From positions 47,187-111,186 of the forward strand of contig CAIVKC010000044.1 in NCBI GenBank assembly GCA_903906365.1: a DNA stretch of 64,000 nt. The letters run 5' to 3'. Every line of letters begins with the position of its first letter. The stretch's first letter is position 1. Both the position numbers and the translations under genes were made by a program. The stretch is from an uncultured Bacteroidota bacterium (lineage in GTDB: Bacteria > Bacteroidota > Bacteroidia > Chitinophagales > Chitinophagaceae). The notes below the pieces were generated by a model. The model was not told the DNA's origin, made no database searches, and was given only the letters and a program-made list of their open reading frames with translations. Of this stretch, positions 34,183-43,658 are shown piece after piece.

Positions 34183-35865
34183 ATGTACATGAATGATCGC
34201 ATGCTATGTTCCCGGATTGTAATATTTGTACTGGCCCTACTGTGTTTATACTCCTGTGGACAAAATCCCCCCTTACAAGAAAAGGACATCGTCAAAAATC
34301 CAGTTCAACTGGCCAAACATATTTCCGGCGATTTGAAGTCCCTGCTACTGGAGGCATGCAGTCAGGGCGGTCGGCTGAATGATTCAGTCACCCTGCGCTA
34401 TTGCAGGCTTGACAGCGCGTTCTATGAAGGTCGTAATAATCAATCCCTATGGAGTGAGCACGGCAGGTGGCTGCCCATGGGGGACTCCCTTTATGATTTT
34501 ATCAGGAATTCCAAAGAGTACGGCCTATTTCCGGAGGACTACCATTATAAAGCCATTTCCTTTATACACAGAGCCCTTGCAGACAGTTTTGCGCGCAATA
34601 ATGCCGTTCTATGGACCCGGGCCGATATCCTGTTGACCGATGCTTTCTTTGGACTGGTAAAGGATGTAAAGCAGGGGCGCCTTGCCTTTGACAGTGTTAC
34701 CCTCAGGACGGACAGCATTCTGCCGGATAGTTTTTTTATCCGTAATCTGGAAGCTGCAGTTCAATCCGGCAGCGTTAAAACTGCCATGGATTCCCTGGAA
34801 CCCCGGTATGCCGGATATGATTCCCTCAGGCAATATCTGGGCAGTTTCCTGCGCACGGCCAGATTCAAACCATTCACCTACCTTTTTTACCCCTATGGGG
34901 ATTCGGTGGAATTTTTCCGGCTTCTCCAAAAGCGGCTTCATGAAATATCCCTGGTAGCCTCAGATTCGGCAGCCATGGACACCAGTGCCATGACCAAAGC
35001 CATCCGGAAATACCAAAAGGAAAAAGGACTGAAACCGACCGGGAGGATATCGGAGGCCATGGTGGATATGCTGAACAACACCGACCTGCTAAAATTCAAG
35101 CGAATCGCGCTGACCCTTGATCGCTATAAACTATTACCCGATACGCTGCCGCATACCTATTTATGGGTCAATCTGCCTTCTTTTTATCTCCAGGTCATCA
35201 ACAGCGATACCATTGTTTTTGAGTCCAAAATTATCGTGGGAGCGCCAAAAACGCGTACCCCGCTGTTAACCAGTGAAATAAGTAATTTTGTAACCCTTCC
35301 CCAATGGACAGTTCCCTATAGCATCATATTTAAGGAGATGCTGCCCAAGATTCAAAAGAACATTGATTTTCTCAAAAAGGAAAACCTGATGGTTGTCGAC
35401 CAGGATGATAACGTGGTTGACCCCTCCAAGATCAAATGGTCCAAGTTAAGTAAGAATCATTTTCCCTACCAGCTCAAACAGCAGCAGGGTGATAATAACT
35501 CGCTGGGCGTCATTAAATTCAATTTCAGAAACAAGTACAGCGTATACATGCATGATACCAATGTCAGGGGTAAATTCGCCCAGGCATTCCGGGCACTCAG
35601 CCATGGTTGTGTAAGGGTCAAAGAATGGGAAAAACTATCCGACTTCCTTATCAGAAATGACACCATTCGCTATAAGCCGGATACCCTGAGGGCCTGGATA
35701 AAGAGGCAGGAAAAACATACGGTAAGCGGATTTCAGCGTCTGCCGGTCTATATTCGATATTTTGGCTGTGCGGGGAAAAATGGTCAGATTCGGTTTTACG
35801 AGGATATTTACGGGGAAGATAAGGTGCTCCTGGAGAAATATTTTGCTGATAAAACCGTTAATTAG
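34183..35865 (+). CDS. L,D-transpeptidase lipoprotein, YcbB-like
   Basis: Peptidoglycan cross-linking enzyme of 560 aa. The N-terminus is a lipoprotein signal (IVIFVLALLCLYSC, lipobox LYSC with Cys about residue 25). A peptidoglycan-binding repeat lies near residues 266-303 (DTSAMTKAIRKYQKEKGLKPTG). The YkuD catalytic domain follows, with LWVNLPSFYLQVI, PYSIIFKEMLPK and the active-site SHGCVRV, where C476 is the nucleophile. It acts in the periplasm, forming 3-3 cross-links or attaching lipoproteins. The rlpA-like gene begins three bases after its stop, making an envelope-remodelling pair. Confidence 0.93.
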   Translation: MYMNDRMLCSRIVIFVLALLCLYSCGQNPPLQEKDIVKNPVQLAKHISGDLKSLLLEACSQGGRLNDSVTLRYCRLDSAFYEGRNNQSLWSEHGRWLPMGDSLYDFIRNSKEYGLFPEDYHYKAISFIHRALADSFARNNAVLWTRADILLTDAFFGLVKDVKQGRLAFDSVTLRTDSILPDSFFIRNLEAAVQSGSVKTAMDSLEPRYAGYDSLRQYLGSFLRTARFKPFTYLFYPYGDSVEFFRLLQKRLHEISLVASDSAAMDTSAMTKAIRKYQKEKGLKPTGRISEAMVDMLNNTDLLKFKRIALTLDRYKLLPDTLPHTYLWVNLPSFYLQVINSDTIVFESKIIVGAPKTRTPLLTSEISNFVTLPQWTVPYSIIFKEMLPKIQKNIDFLKKENLMVVDQDDNVVDPSKIKWSKLSKNHFPYQLKQQQGDNNSLGVIKFNFRNKYSVYMHDTNVRGKFAQAFRALSHGCVRVKEWEKLSDFLIRNDTIRYKPDTLRAWIKRQEKHTVSGFQRLPVYIRYFGCAGKNGQIRFYEDIYGEDKVLLEKYFADKTVN

Positions 35866-35868
35866 CTT

Positions 35869-36321
35869 ATGGTTAAATCCAGTTTGACGGCCATACTATG
35901 CTGCTTTGTGTTTTTAGGGACACTCTATGGCCAGCATAAAAGATTGACCGAAGAGCCACCTAAAAAGGGGCATTCCCATAAAGGGAACAAAATTCAATAT
36001 GGTATCGCCAGTTTCTATGCCAACAAATTCAACGGCAGAAGGACAGCCAACGGGGAAATATTCGACCAGAAGAAGCTGACTGCAGCAAGCAATACCCTTC
36101 CGCTGAATACCTGGGTTAAGGTTACCAACCTGAGAAACAAAAAATCAGTCATCGTAAAGATCACAGACCGGATGCACTGGCGCAACAAGAGACTCATCGA
36201 CCTGAGCCGGGCATCCGCCCACCAGATTGGCTATACAGGATGGGGGCTTACCAGGGTCAAAGTGGAGGTCTTAGGCAGAAATTACCACCAAACAGAACCA
36301 TTACAGGCATCCAGGCCTTAA
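35869..36321 (+). CDS. rlpA: RlpA-like septal ring/cell wall protein
   Basis: Exported protein of 150 aa with a signal peptide (SLTAILCCFVFLGTLYG) and a double-psi beta-barrel RlpA domain. Family motifs are YGIASFYANKFNGRRTANGE, LTAASNTLPLNTWVKVTN and ITDRMHWRNKRLIDLS. RlpA proteins bind or cleave naked glycan strands at the division septum. The SPOR domain found in many RlpA proteins is absent. The usual catalytic Glu/Asp positions appear as the Glu in TANGE and the Asp in ITDR. It is co-transcribed with the preceding L,D-transpeptidase. Confidence 0.9.
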   Translation: MVKSSLTAILCCFVFLGTLYGQHKRLTEEPPKKGHSHKGNKIQYGIASFYANKFNGRRTANGEIFDQKKLTAASNTLPLNTWVKVTNLRNKKSVIVKITDRMHWRNKRLIDLSRASAHQIGYTGWGLTRVKVEVLGRNYHQTEPLQASRP

Positions 36322-36336
36322 AAACAGTCCAGGTAT

Positions 36337-38289
36337 TTACTCCGTCTCCCAAACAGGTTCCAGCAGGTAAAACCCATAAGGCTTCAATACCATATGTTCA
36401 TGGTCCTTTCCGATTTTATGGGATTTTCTCTCCCAGTGGTCATACAGTGTTGAAGACACCGGCCCGTATTCCTTAAAGGCATACCAAGTGAGCAAGGCGT
36501 TTTGAGGGGTGAAATTAAACAGGCAGAACAAAATCCTGCCCTTTTCAGACCTCATATAGCCGGCCACATGAATATTATGGGGACTCATCCAGATCAGGTT
36601 CCTGTGGTCCGCCACCATGGGCAGTTCCCCCCTGAGTGCGATGAGTCTGCTGGTTTCCGAAAAGATCCTGGATTCAATGGTCCCTTCCTGGGCCGTGCGG
36701 CGGTTTTTTTCCCAATCTATGACGGGACGGTGCATCCACCGGTTATCATAACTCTTGGCGGGGTCGTTGAGGTAGGAGTAATCATTGGTATAGCCGGCTT
36801 CATCCCCATAGAAAAGCATGGGGATCCCACCCAAAAAAAAGCTGTGCGCCTGCATCAGTATGATCTTTCTTATGGATAATTCAGTCTGCTGCACGTTGTT
36901 TTCCTGCAAGGCTTTTTCCAGGCCGCAAAGGGATGCCAGCGAACCGCTGATCCTGGCATCCTGTGTTTTGGGGTTGACCGAAAAGAGGGCTCCCCGGGCA
37001 GGTGAACCGTGGAAGACACCTGAATAATATTCTTTCAAAAATTTACGGTGTTCATAGGCATTGAAACCAGATTGGGTTATCATATAATCATCATACCCCA
37101 GCCCAATATCATCATGACAGCGGGTATAGGTAATCCAGGACGTACCATATGGCTTCCTCAGTATTTCATGCTGCGCTGCCAGCATGATTTTGGTGTTTCC
37201 GGTGGCCAGAGCATCCCATTGAAGGGCCATTTGGGTGGCATTATAGGCAAAGTCACATTCCCGGGCAAGATAATCCCCTGATCCAAAATATTCAATGATG
37301 GCTGCAGGAGCCACAATGGCCTCACCCAGCAAAGCCATACCCGGACAGGCAACCAACACACATTGCTTGATGAGCCTCAAAAGGGTATGGGCTTCCGGCA
37401 GGTTCTGGCAGGTGGTACCCAGTTGTTTCCAGATAAATGCCGGCGCGTCAATCCGCAGGATATCGACACCCAGGTTGGCGTAGAAGAATATATTTTCAAG
37501 CATGGCTATCAATACTTCCGGATTGGTATAATTCAGATCCCACTGGTAATGGTGGAATACGGTCATAACCCATTTCTCGCATTCAGGGACCCAGGTAAAA
37601 CTTCCTGGAGAGGATTCAGGAAATATTTCCGGCATGCTTTGTTCAAAACTGTCAGGTACCAGTCTGTCATCATACATATAAAAGAACTGCTGATATTTCC
37701 GGTCACCCTGCCTTGCTTTTTCAGCCCACTGGTGTCTGTTGGAAGTGTGATTCAAGACGATATCAATCATCAGGTACATAGATTCCCTGTCCATTTCCCG
37801 GCGAAGGTGTATCAGGTCTTCCAGGTTGCCGAAACGGGGATCCACTTCCCGGAAATCCGAAACGGCATAGCCTCCGTCGCTTTCATCGGCAGGACTTTTA
37901 AAAATGGGCATTAGGTGTAAGAAATTTACACCCAGGCTCCTGAAATAATCCATTTTATCTTCCAGATTACGCAGATTGCCGCAGAACCGGTCCACGTACA
38001 GGCTCATGCCGGTGATCTTGTTGCTTAAAAACCAGTGTTCGGGTTTTTGAAGGTCTTTTTGCTGTAGTACCGGATCCCTTTTTGCATAGGCAGAGGAAAT
38101 TGCGCCCAGCAAGCCCGTAAATAGCTCCATGCCCCTGGGATGGTGTCCGTAAAGTTTGGTATACAGCGAAAGTATGTCGGCCGCATTGGTCAGATAGCGG
38201 GCGTAAAACGCATTATCCCTGCCACTGATATCCAGGTCAAATTCCTGCAGGGACCTATTGATTTGATGATGAAGGGCAGAATTATACAC
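36337..38289 (-). CDS. ams: Amylosucrase-type GH13 enzyme
   Basis: Glycoside hydrolase family 13 protein (650 aa) with the length and N-terminal helical domain of subfamily 4 amylosucrases. Conserved GH13 blocks are DIVLNHTS (176-183), ILRIDAPAF with nucleophile D281, GEAI with acid/base E323, and CHDD (391-394) with H392 and D393. There is no signal peptide, so it acts in the cytosol. The expected reaction is transfer of glucose from sucrose to an alpha-1,4-glucan with release of fructose; a sucrose hydrolase activity is the alternative. The fructokinase and sugar transporter genes upstream on the same strand support sucrose as substrate. Confidence 0.9.
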   Translation of the reverse strand: MYNSALHHQINRSLQEFDLDISGRDNAFYARYLTNAADILSLYTKLYGHHPRGMELFTGLLGAISSAYAKRDPVLQQKDLQKPEHWFLSNKITGMSLYVDRFCGNLRNLEDKMDYFRSLGVNFLHLMPIFKSPADESDGGYAVSDFREVDPRFGNLEDLIHLRREMDRESMYLMIDIVLNHTSNRHQWAEKARQGDRKYQQFFYMYDDRLVPDSFEQSMPEIFPESSPGSFTWVPECEKWVMTVFHHYQWDLNYTNPEVLIAMLENIFFYANLGVDILRIDAPAFIWKQLGTTCQNLPEAHTLLRLIKQCVLVACPGMALLGEAIVAPAAIIEYFGSGDYLARECDFAYNATQMALQWDALATGNTKIMLAAQHEILRKPYGTSWITYTRCHDDIGLGYDDYMITQSGFNAYEHRKFLKEYYSGVFHGSPARGALFSVNPKTQDARISGSLASLCGLEKALQENNVQQTELSIRKIILMQAHSFFLGGIPMLFYGDEAGYTNDYSYLNDPAKSYDNRWMHRPVIDWEKNRRTAQEGTIESRIFSETSRLIALRGELPMVADHRNLIWMSPHNIHVAGYMRSEKGRILFCLFNFTPQNALLTWYAFKEYGPVSSTLYDHWERKSHKIGKDHEHMVLKPYGFYLLEPVWETE

Positions 38290-38363
38290 GATGGTTATTT
38301 ATTGGGTGGACAATAGGTATAGCCAGGTTAACCCGGTGGCTTTATTGCAAACTTAAAAAGGGT

Positions 38364-39317
38364 TTAGCTGAAAATATCGTTACTCAGATGTTTGAAGGCT
38401 TCCATAGCTCCGAGGTATTCACAGGTTCTGGCTCCGGCCCGGTTGGCATTGGAAATGATTTTTTCCCAATCCCCGAAGGAAAGTCCTTCAAATGAAAACG
38501 AATCCATCGCGGAAAGCTGGTAAAGGGTGGCTCCTACAAAAGCATCCCCTGCACCGGTGGTATCCACCGGTTTGACAGGAATACTTTTTACCATGGCTGT
38601 CCTTTGTTGCATGCCAAGGAGGGTGCCATCCTTTCCCAGGGTTATGGTAAATACGGCTTTGGTCTTTTCCTGTAGCATGGCGGTAGCGTCCTGCAGGGTG
38701 CTGCAGCCGGTAATCAGCAGGGCTTCTTCATCACTCATTTTAAAGAAATGGCAGCTTTGCAGGAAATTCCAGGACTGGTCTATGAATGATTGTATTTGAT
38801 TTTTGTAAAGAAGATGCCGGTAATTGGGATCGAAACTGATGAATATTTTTTTTTGGAGCGCTTTCTGCAGCAGGCTCTCGTAGGCAATCTGCAATGGGCC
38901 ATCCAGAAAGGCCGTGGCGGAGCCAAAATGAATGATGGAGAATTCGTCTAAATTAATTTCATCCACTTCCTGCCTGGATAGCTGACCGTCTGCCCCCCGG
39001 TTGAAAACAAAGTCCCTCTCGCCGTCTTCCATGAGTGATACAAAAGCAAAGGTGGTGAAATAATGGGGATCCTGAAGGATCATCTTGGTAGCTACCCCGA
39101 AATCCTGCATCACTTCAATGAGCTGTTTGCCAAAGGGATCGTCCCCGACCTTGGCCGCCAGCTCAACTTTGCCCCCCAGGGCTGCAATGGCCGCAGCCAC
39201 GTTGGTAGGTGCTCCTCCTGGTTTTTTCACAAAATGCTGCCCCTGGGACAAGGTCTTGCCCGTATCCGTGCAGATCATGTCAATAAGGGCTTCTCCAACG
39301 CAGAGTATTTTTTTCAT
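38364..39317 (-). CDS. PfkB-family carbohydrate kinase, probable fructokinase
   Basis: Ribokinase-fold sugar kinase (317 aa). N-terminal KKPGGAPTNVAAAIAALGG is the PfkB signature 1 region, and the C-terminal DTTGAGDAFVGA contains the catalytic Asp and anion hole. GEALIDMI at the start and the overall length fit bacterial fructokinases. Located between the transporter and the amylosucrase genes in one orientation, it would phosphorylate the fructose released from sucrose to fructose 6-phosphate in the cytosol. Other sugars are possible from sequence alone. Confidence 0.9.
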   Translation of the reverse strand: MKKILCVGEALIDMICTDTGKTLSQGQHFVKKPGGAPTNVAAAIAALGGKVELAAKVGDDPFGKQLIEVMQDFGVATKMILQDPHYFTTFAFVSLMEDGERDFVFNRGADGQLSRQEVDEINLDEFSIIHFGSATAFLDGPLQIAYESLLQKALQKKIFISFDPNYRHLLYKNQIQSFIDQSWNFLQSCHFFKMSDEEALLITGCSTLQDATAMLQEKTKAVFTITLGKDGTLLGMQQRTAMVKSIPVKPVDTTGAGDAFVGATLYQLSAMDSFSFEGLSFGDWEKIISNANRAGARTCEYLGAMEAFKHLSNDIFS

Positions 39318-39397
39318 ACTATTTTTATTTTCAGGTAAGAATTCGCCTATTTCGTTTTAACGATAACCTGCTAATCTGATAGGTGCAGCATGAATTG

Positions 39398-40744
39398 TCA
39401 GTGCCCCACACCTACTGGCATCCGAACCTCTCCCTCGGGTCTGGAAGTACGGATGAGCATGGTGGCCATACAGGCAATGAGCAGGAATATCCCTGCAAAG
39501 CTGATGGCATGGCCAGGGTCATTGTTCAGGAAATGCTTTAATATGTATCCAAAGGTGGTGGTCTGTAATATCATTGGAATGACAATCATCATATTTATGA
39601 TCCCCATATAAACGCCGTATCTTTCTTTGGGAATATTATTGACCACCATCAGGTACGGAACGCCCATCATGCTTGCCCAGGCGATGCCAAAACCTGTCAT
39701 GGGAATAAACAGGAGAAATTTATTTGTAATATGCGGGAATACCAGAAGGCCGGCACCTGCCATCAGCAGACAGGCGATATGGACCAGTTTGGGGCTGTAT
39801 TTTTTGGTAAGCCAGACCAGGCCGAAGGCTGAGGCGAAGGTGGCGATATTATACCAGCCGTTCACCAGGCCCGTCCATCCTACCGCTTCCTTATAGAGTG
39901 ACGGGTTGCCTGAAGGTGTGGTGTTCCACACGGACTTTGCAATGCTTTTGGAGGCATTTTGCCAGTAGCAGAATAAAGCATACCACTGAAACAGGTATAC
40001 CAGGGCCAGCTGCCACATGACCTTTGGCATATCCTTAATGGCTTCCAGTATTTCGATCAAGGGGGTAAACAGGCTTCGGCCGGAAGATTTCAAGGCCGCC
40101 AGTTCTTCGGGAGTTGGCGGGATTTCGGGGGTTTTGGTGATCGACCAGGAAACGGAGGCAATGGAACAGAGCGAACCCAGGAAAAATGAGCCAAAAACCC
40201 AGTAGGGGATATGTCCATGCACTTTATTGAGAAATTCGACTTTCTGAAAAAGGTAGAGTGATACATTGGCCAGTGTAATTCCAAGACCGGTAAAAAAACT
40301 CTGTGTCAAAAAACCGGTAGGCTGCTGGTCGGGGGGGAGTTTGTCTGCTATGAAGGCACGGTAGGGCTCCATGGCAGTATTGTTGGCAGCGTCCAGCACC
40401 CAAAGCAGTCCGCCTGCCATCCATAGCGTAGAGCTGAAAGGGTATACGAACAAACACAGGCTGCAAAACAGTGCGCCAATGAAGAAATAGGGCTTTCTGC
40501 GTCCCCAGCGCGGGTGCCAGGTCTTGTCACTCATGGCTCCGATCAGGGGCTGAATAAGCAGCCCGGTCATAGGTCCTGCCAGGTTCAGGATGGGAATCTG
40601 GTCAGGGCTGGCTCCCAGGAAATCGTAGATTGGGTTTACGGCGCTTTGCTGAAGCCCGAAACTGTACTGGATCCCGAAAAAACCAACATTCATGTTTATA
40701 ATCTGCCAGAAACTCAGGCGGGGCTTCATAAATGACATAGGCAA
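39398..40744 (-). CDS. MFS sugar transporter, GPH/sucrose-symporter type
   Basis: Integral membrane protein of 448 aa with about twelve hydrophobic segments. NVGFFGIQYSFGLQQS at the start, DKTWHPRWGRRKPYFFIGA in the first cytoplasmic loop and NNTAMEPYRAFIADKLP are typical of the glycoside-pentoside-hexuronide/sucrose symporter group. It probably imports a disaccharide with protons across the inner membrane. The fructokinase and amylosucrase genes downstream point to sucrose. ATG codons at 40744, 40738 and 40729 are all possible starts. The Rrf2 regulator stops 14 bases upstream. Confidence 0.9.
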   Translation of the reverse strand: MPMSFMKPRLSFWQIINMNVGFFGIQYSFGLQQSAVNPIYDFLGASPDQIPILNLAGPMTGLLIQPLIGAMSDKTWHPRWGRRKPYFFIGALFCSLCLFVYPFSSTLWMAGGLLWVLDAANNTAMEPYRAFIADKLPPDQQPTGFLTQSFFTGLGITLANVSLYLFQKVEFLNKVHGHIPYWVFGSFFLGSLCSIASVSWSITKTPEIPPTPEELAALKSSGRSLFTPLIEILEAIKDMPKVMWQLALVYLFQWYALFCYWQNASKSIAKSVWNTTPSGNPSLYKEAVGWTGLVNGWYNIATFASAFGLVWLTKKYSPKLVHIACLLMAGAGLLVFPHITNKFLLFIPMTGFGIAWASMMGVPYLMVVNNIPKERYGVYMGIINMMIVIPMILQTTTFGYILKHFLNNDPGHAISFAGIFLLIACMATMLIRTSRPEGEVRMPVGVGH

Positions 40745-40758
40745 TCGATGTATCGGTT

Positions 40759-41169
40759 TTATTTTCGTGCAATATCGGCAATGGTTCTTTTTTCCAGTAT
40801 CCGGAGGTTGGCATCACGTACCTGGGTCATGATATCGTGCAGCCCGCAATTCTTTTCATCACAGTTTTTACATTTTTCATAAAAATAGAGGCTAACACAG
40901 GAAACCAGCGCGATGGGGCCATCGAGCAGGCGCATGACGGTTGCCAGCTGAATATCCTTAGGCGGCTTGGCAAAGAAATAGCCGCCTCCCTTGCCCTTCT
41001 TGGAGCCCAGGATGCCGGCTTTTTTGAGTTCCAGCAAAATATTCTCCAAAAATTTAAGGGGAATTTTTTTCTTTTTGGAAATTTCGGCTATCAGGACAGG
41101 TTCGTTGTTGTCCTGTTGGGCAAGATACATAAGTGCCTGAAAAGCATACTGGGTTTTTTTGGAGAGCAT
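40759..41169 (-). CDS. Rrf2-family transcriptional regulator
   Basis: Winged-helix DNA-binding protein of 136 aa. Family features are MLSKKTQYAFQALMYLA, the recognition region EISKKKKIPLKFLENILLELKKAG and the wing SKKGKGGGYFFAKPP. In the second half, C91, C100, C103, C108 and H111 resemble the cysteine cluster that binds an iron-sulfur group in IscR- and NsrR-like members, although the spacing differs. It is the first gene of the minus-strand run leading to the sucrose-type genes and may control them. A redox-sensing regulator would be an unusual choice for sugar use, and the tight linkage may be accidental. Confidence 0.9.
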   Translation of the reverse strand: MLSKKTQYAFQALMYLAQQDNNEPVLIAEISKKKKIPLKFLENILLELKKAGILGSKKGKGGGYFFAKPPKDIQLATVMRLLDGPIALVSCVSLYFYEKCKNCDEKNCGLHDIMTQVRDANLRILEKRTIADIARK

Positions 41170-41226
41170 TTAAGGCTTGTTTTAAATACAAATTAAAATT
41201 TTTATGGCTAATTGCAACGGTATTTA

Positions 41227-41943
41227 TCAAAAACCCAGCACATCATTCATGCCGTAAATGCCTTTCTTGTGTACAATAAACTCAGCCGCCAGCACTGCAC
41301 CGGAGGCAAATCCCTGCCGGTTATGGGCAGTATGAATGATCTCTATGTCATCCACCGGGGAATGGTACCGGACTTTGTGGGTACCGGGGGCGGGGTCCAG
41401 TCTTTCACTGTAAATGGTAAGTTCATCAGCCTGTCCTCCCGGATGGTTTATCCAGGATTTCTTCCGGCCTATTTTTTCCAGGATCTGCTCGGCCAGCGTA
41501 ATGGCTGTCCCGCTGGGCGCATCCTTTTTTTGGGTGTGATGTATCTCAACCATTTCCACCTCATATTCGGATCTGGACGCCATCAGGGCTGCCAGTTTTT
41601 TATTTACTTCAAAAAAAAGGTTTACGCCAATACTGTAATTGCTGGAATAGATCAGGGAACCATTCTGGCTGAGGCAGTATTGTTTTGCTTCTCCAAGGCG
41701 GTCCAGCCATCCGGTGGAACCGCATACGACCGGTATGCCCGCTTCCAGGCATATCATAACATTGTCAAATGCACTGTGGGGGCTGCTGAATTCGATGGCT
41801 ACATCCGCTGCTGCCAGATTTTCCCGGGTGAAATCCCGCCTGTTGTCGATGTCAATTTTCAGGACGACCCGGTGATTCTTTTCCAGGGCAACTGCCTCAA
41901 TGGCTTTACCCATTTTGCCATAACCTATCAGTGCAATGTTCAT
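41227..41943 (-). CDS. dapB: 4-hydroxy-tetrahydrodipicolinate reductase
   Basis: Lysine/diaminopimelate pathway enzyme (238 aa). The N-terminal NAD(P) motif is ALIGYGKMGKAIE, followed by VCGSTGW, the catalytic segment YSSNYSIGVNLFFEVN and the substrate-binding EIHHTQKKDAPSGTA (His-His and Lys). The start at 41943 directly precedes this Rossmann motif; the frame upstream is non-coding in character. It is the last gene of the parA-parB-DUF5683-dapB run, an order common in Bacteroidota. Confidence 0.95.
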   Translation of the reverse strand: MNIALIGYGKMGKAIEAVALEKNHRVVLKIDIDNRRDFTRENLAAADVAIEFSSPHSAFDNVMICLEAGIPVVCGSTGWLDRLGEAKQYCLSQNGSLIYSSNYSIGVNLFFEVNKKLAALMASRSEYEVEMVEIHHTQKKDAPSGTAITLAEQILEKIGRKKSWINHPGGQADELTIYSERLDPAPGTHKVRYHSPVDDIEIIHTAHNRQGFASGAVLAAEFIVHKKGIYGMNDVLGF

Positions 41944-42006
41944 GGTGGCTTTTTTTTGGGGGAAATTACCACAATCAGGCAAATGAACAAAGAAAACCGG
42001 GCAAAC

Positions 42007-42678
42007 TTACCTGATATCAAAGACTGGTTTTGGCCTTGCCTTGTGAAAATCAAAGGTCAGGGTCATGCCCGGTGCATTGCTTCCCTCCAGAATAGCCGGT
42101 TTAATATGAAAACTGAGATCGCTGGAAACATTGAATTCCTTGAGGTGGGCATCCACTGTGGCATCCACAATACTCAGTGCATAGAATAATAGGAAGAACA
42201 AAACAGAGTAATCCTCGTTCTTGCGGAAATAATCCCGCTCATTCTGCAGGTCTCTGCTGTCGCCGGCCAGGACGGCGTCACGGAAAAGTGCATCGACCTT
42301 ATTGAGGCTGTCTGCATTTCCCTGGCTTCCGTTGGCCACTACGGCCAGGGCATAGCGGGTTTTGGCATACCATTTCCGGTTATCAAAAAAAGTATAGGCG
42401 GGAATTCCAACGGCTGCCCAGACAATAGGTACTTTCCAGTATTTTTTATTATAGAACTGTCCCAGCCCCGGAAAAATGGCAGAATACAGAGAAGCCCTTC
42501 CCGGATCATACTTCTTATGAACGGAGGAATCTTTTCTGGTTACTGAATCAGCATTTGTTTCCTTACGCAGCAGGGTAGCCGGCGCTTTATGAGATATGGA
42601 ATCAGTTTTCTGGCCAAAGCCAATCCGATGGATGAATGAAAGAAGGAAAACCAGGCTAAAAAACTTCAACATCTTCAT
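42007..42678 (-). CDS. DUF5683 family membrane protein
   Basis: Protein of 223 aa with a signal-peptide-like start (MLKFFSLVFLLSFIHRIGFG). A basic Ser/Thr-rich region follows, then the diagnostic PGRASLYSAIFPGLGQFYNKKYWK motif shared by DUF5683/TM2-like proteins. Hydrophobic segments lie near VPIVWAAVGIPAYTFF and VLFFLLFYALSIVDATVD. The gene sits between parB and dapB, 11 bases after parB. Its function is unknown. The conserved neighbourhood suggests a housekeeping envelope role, but nothing in the sequence shows a reaction. Confidence 0.82.
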   Translation of the reverse strand: MKMLKFFSLVFLLSFIHRIGFGQKTDSISHKAPATLLRKETNADSVTRKDSSVHKKYDPGRASLYSAIFPGLGQFYNKKYWKVPIVWAAVGIPAYTFFDNRKWYAKTRYALAVVANGSQGNADSLNKVDALFRDAVLAGDSRDLQNERDYFRKNEDYSVLFFLLFYALSIVDATVDAHLKEFNVSSDLSFHIKPAILEGSNAPGMTLTFDFHKARPKPVFDIR

Positions 42679-42689
42679 GCAGGAATTAC

Positions 42690-43610
42690 TTAATTGATAG
42701 ATACACCCAGCTGGTCTAGAATCTTATTTAGTTCATGGAGCGAGTAGTATTCAATAGAAATGCTGCCACTGCCTTTTTTGGTATGATCCAGTTTCACCCG
42801 GGTGCTGAAATGGGAAGCTAAGGTATCTTCAATTTTTTTGAAAGCCGGCGGCAGAGAGGGTTTTACGGAATTTTTAACAGCACCCTGACCTTTGTAGAGT
42901 TTGCGGACAAGTTCCTCGGTTTGCCTTACGGAAAGCTGTTTGCTTTTGATTTCATGGTACAGGAATAACTGCTTGTCAATGGTATCCACATTGATCAATG
43001 CACGTGCATGCCCCATACTGAGTTCATTTTGTCTTACGGCAACCTGAATGTCGGGAGGTAATTTCAGCAGCCGGATATAGTTGGCCACTGTACTTCTCTC
43101 CTTACCCATTCTTTCAGCCACTTCTTCCTGGGTATGGTTCAGTTCCTCCATCATTCGCTTATAACTCAAGGCGATCTCCATGGCGTTGAGGTCCTCGCGT
43201 TGCAGGTTTTCCAATAGTGCCAGTTCCAGCAGCTGCTGGTCATTGGCAGAACGTATATAGGCAGGGATATCCTTGATGCCGGCTATTTTGGACGCCCTAA
43301 AACGCCTTTCTCCGGAAATCAGCCGGTATTTTCCGGTGGGGAGCCTGGATACCGTAATAGGCTGTATAATATCATGGAGTTTGATGGATGCTGCCAGTTC
43401 CTGCAGTGAATTTTCATCAAAATCCCTTCGTGGTTGTTTGGGGTTGGTTTCGATCTGGTCCAGGGTAATTCGAAGCATACTGGTGACTGATTCCACAACG
43501 GAGGTTTTCAGGGTTCCTGAAGTGGTTTTCAGATCCGCATCAATATTCTGGAGCAGGGAACGGATTCCTTTGCCCAGGGCTTCTTTATCTTTTTTATTGG
43601 GAGTATTCAT
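42690..43610 (-). CDS. parB: Chromosome-partitioning protein ParB
   Basis: DNA-binding CTPase of 306 aa that loads at parS sites near the origin. The N-terminal ParB/Srx domain has ETNPKQPRRDFDENSLQELAAS-type sequence and the C-motif RLISGERRFRASK (CTP/DNA side). The helix-turn-helix is in LNHTQEEVAERMGKERSTVANYI. A C-terminal dimerisation segment follows. It is encoded 48 bases downstream of parA. No convincing parS palindrome was found in this window, so the origin may lie outside it. Confidence 0.96.
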   Translation of the reverse strand: MNTPNKKDKEALGKGIRSLLQNIDADLKTTSGTLKTSVVESVTSMLRITLDQIETNPKQPRRDFDENSLQELAASIKLHDIIQPITVSRLPTGKYRLISGERRFRASKIAGIKDIPAYIRSANDQQLLELALLENLQREDLNAMEIALSYKRMMEELNHTQEEVAERMGKERSTVANYIRLLKLPPDIQVAVRQNELSMGHARALINVDTIDKQLFLYHEIKSKQLSVRQTEELVRKLYKGQGAVKNSVKPSLPPAFKKIEDTLASHFSTRVKLDHTKKGSGSISIEYYSLHELNKILDQLGVSIN

Positions 43611-43658
43611 GTGCTGATGGTTGGTATAAATGGCCGGAAACCTCTGGAGGGAATTGCT

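Noticed and set aside
41212..42189. Plus-strand open frame (325 codons) across dapB and the DUF5683 gene
   Set aside because: It is antisense to two well-supported genes and spans their boundary; no protein features were seen.
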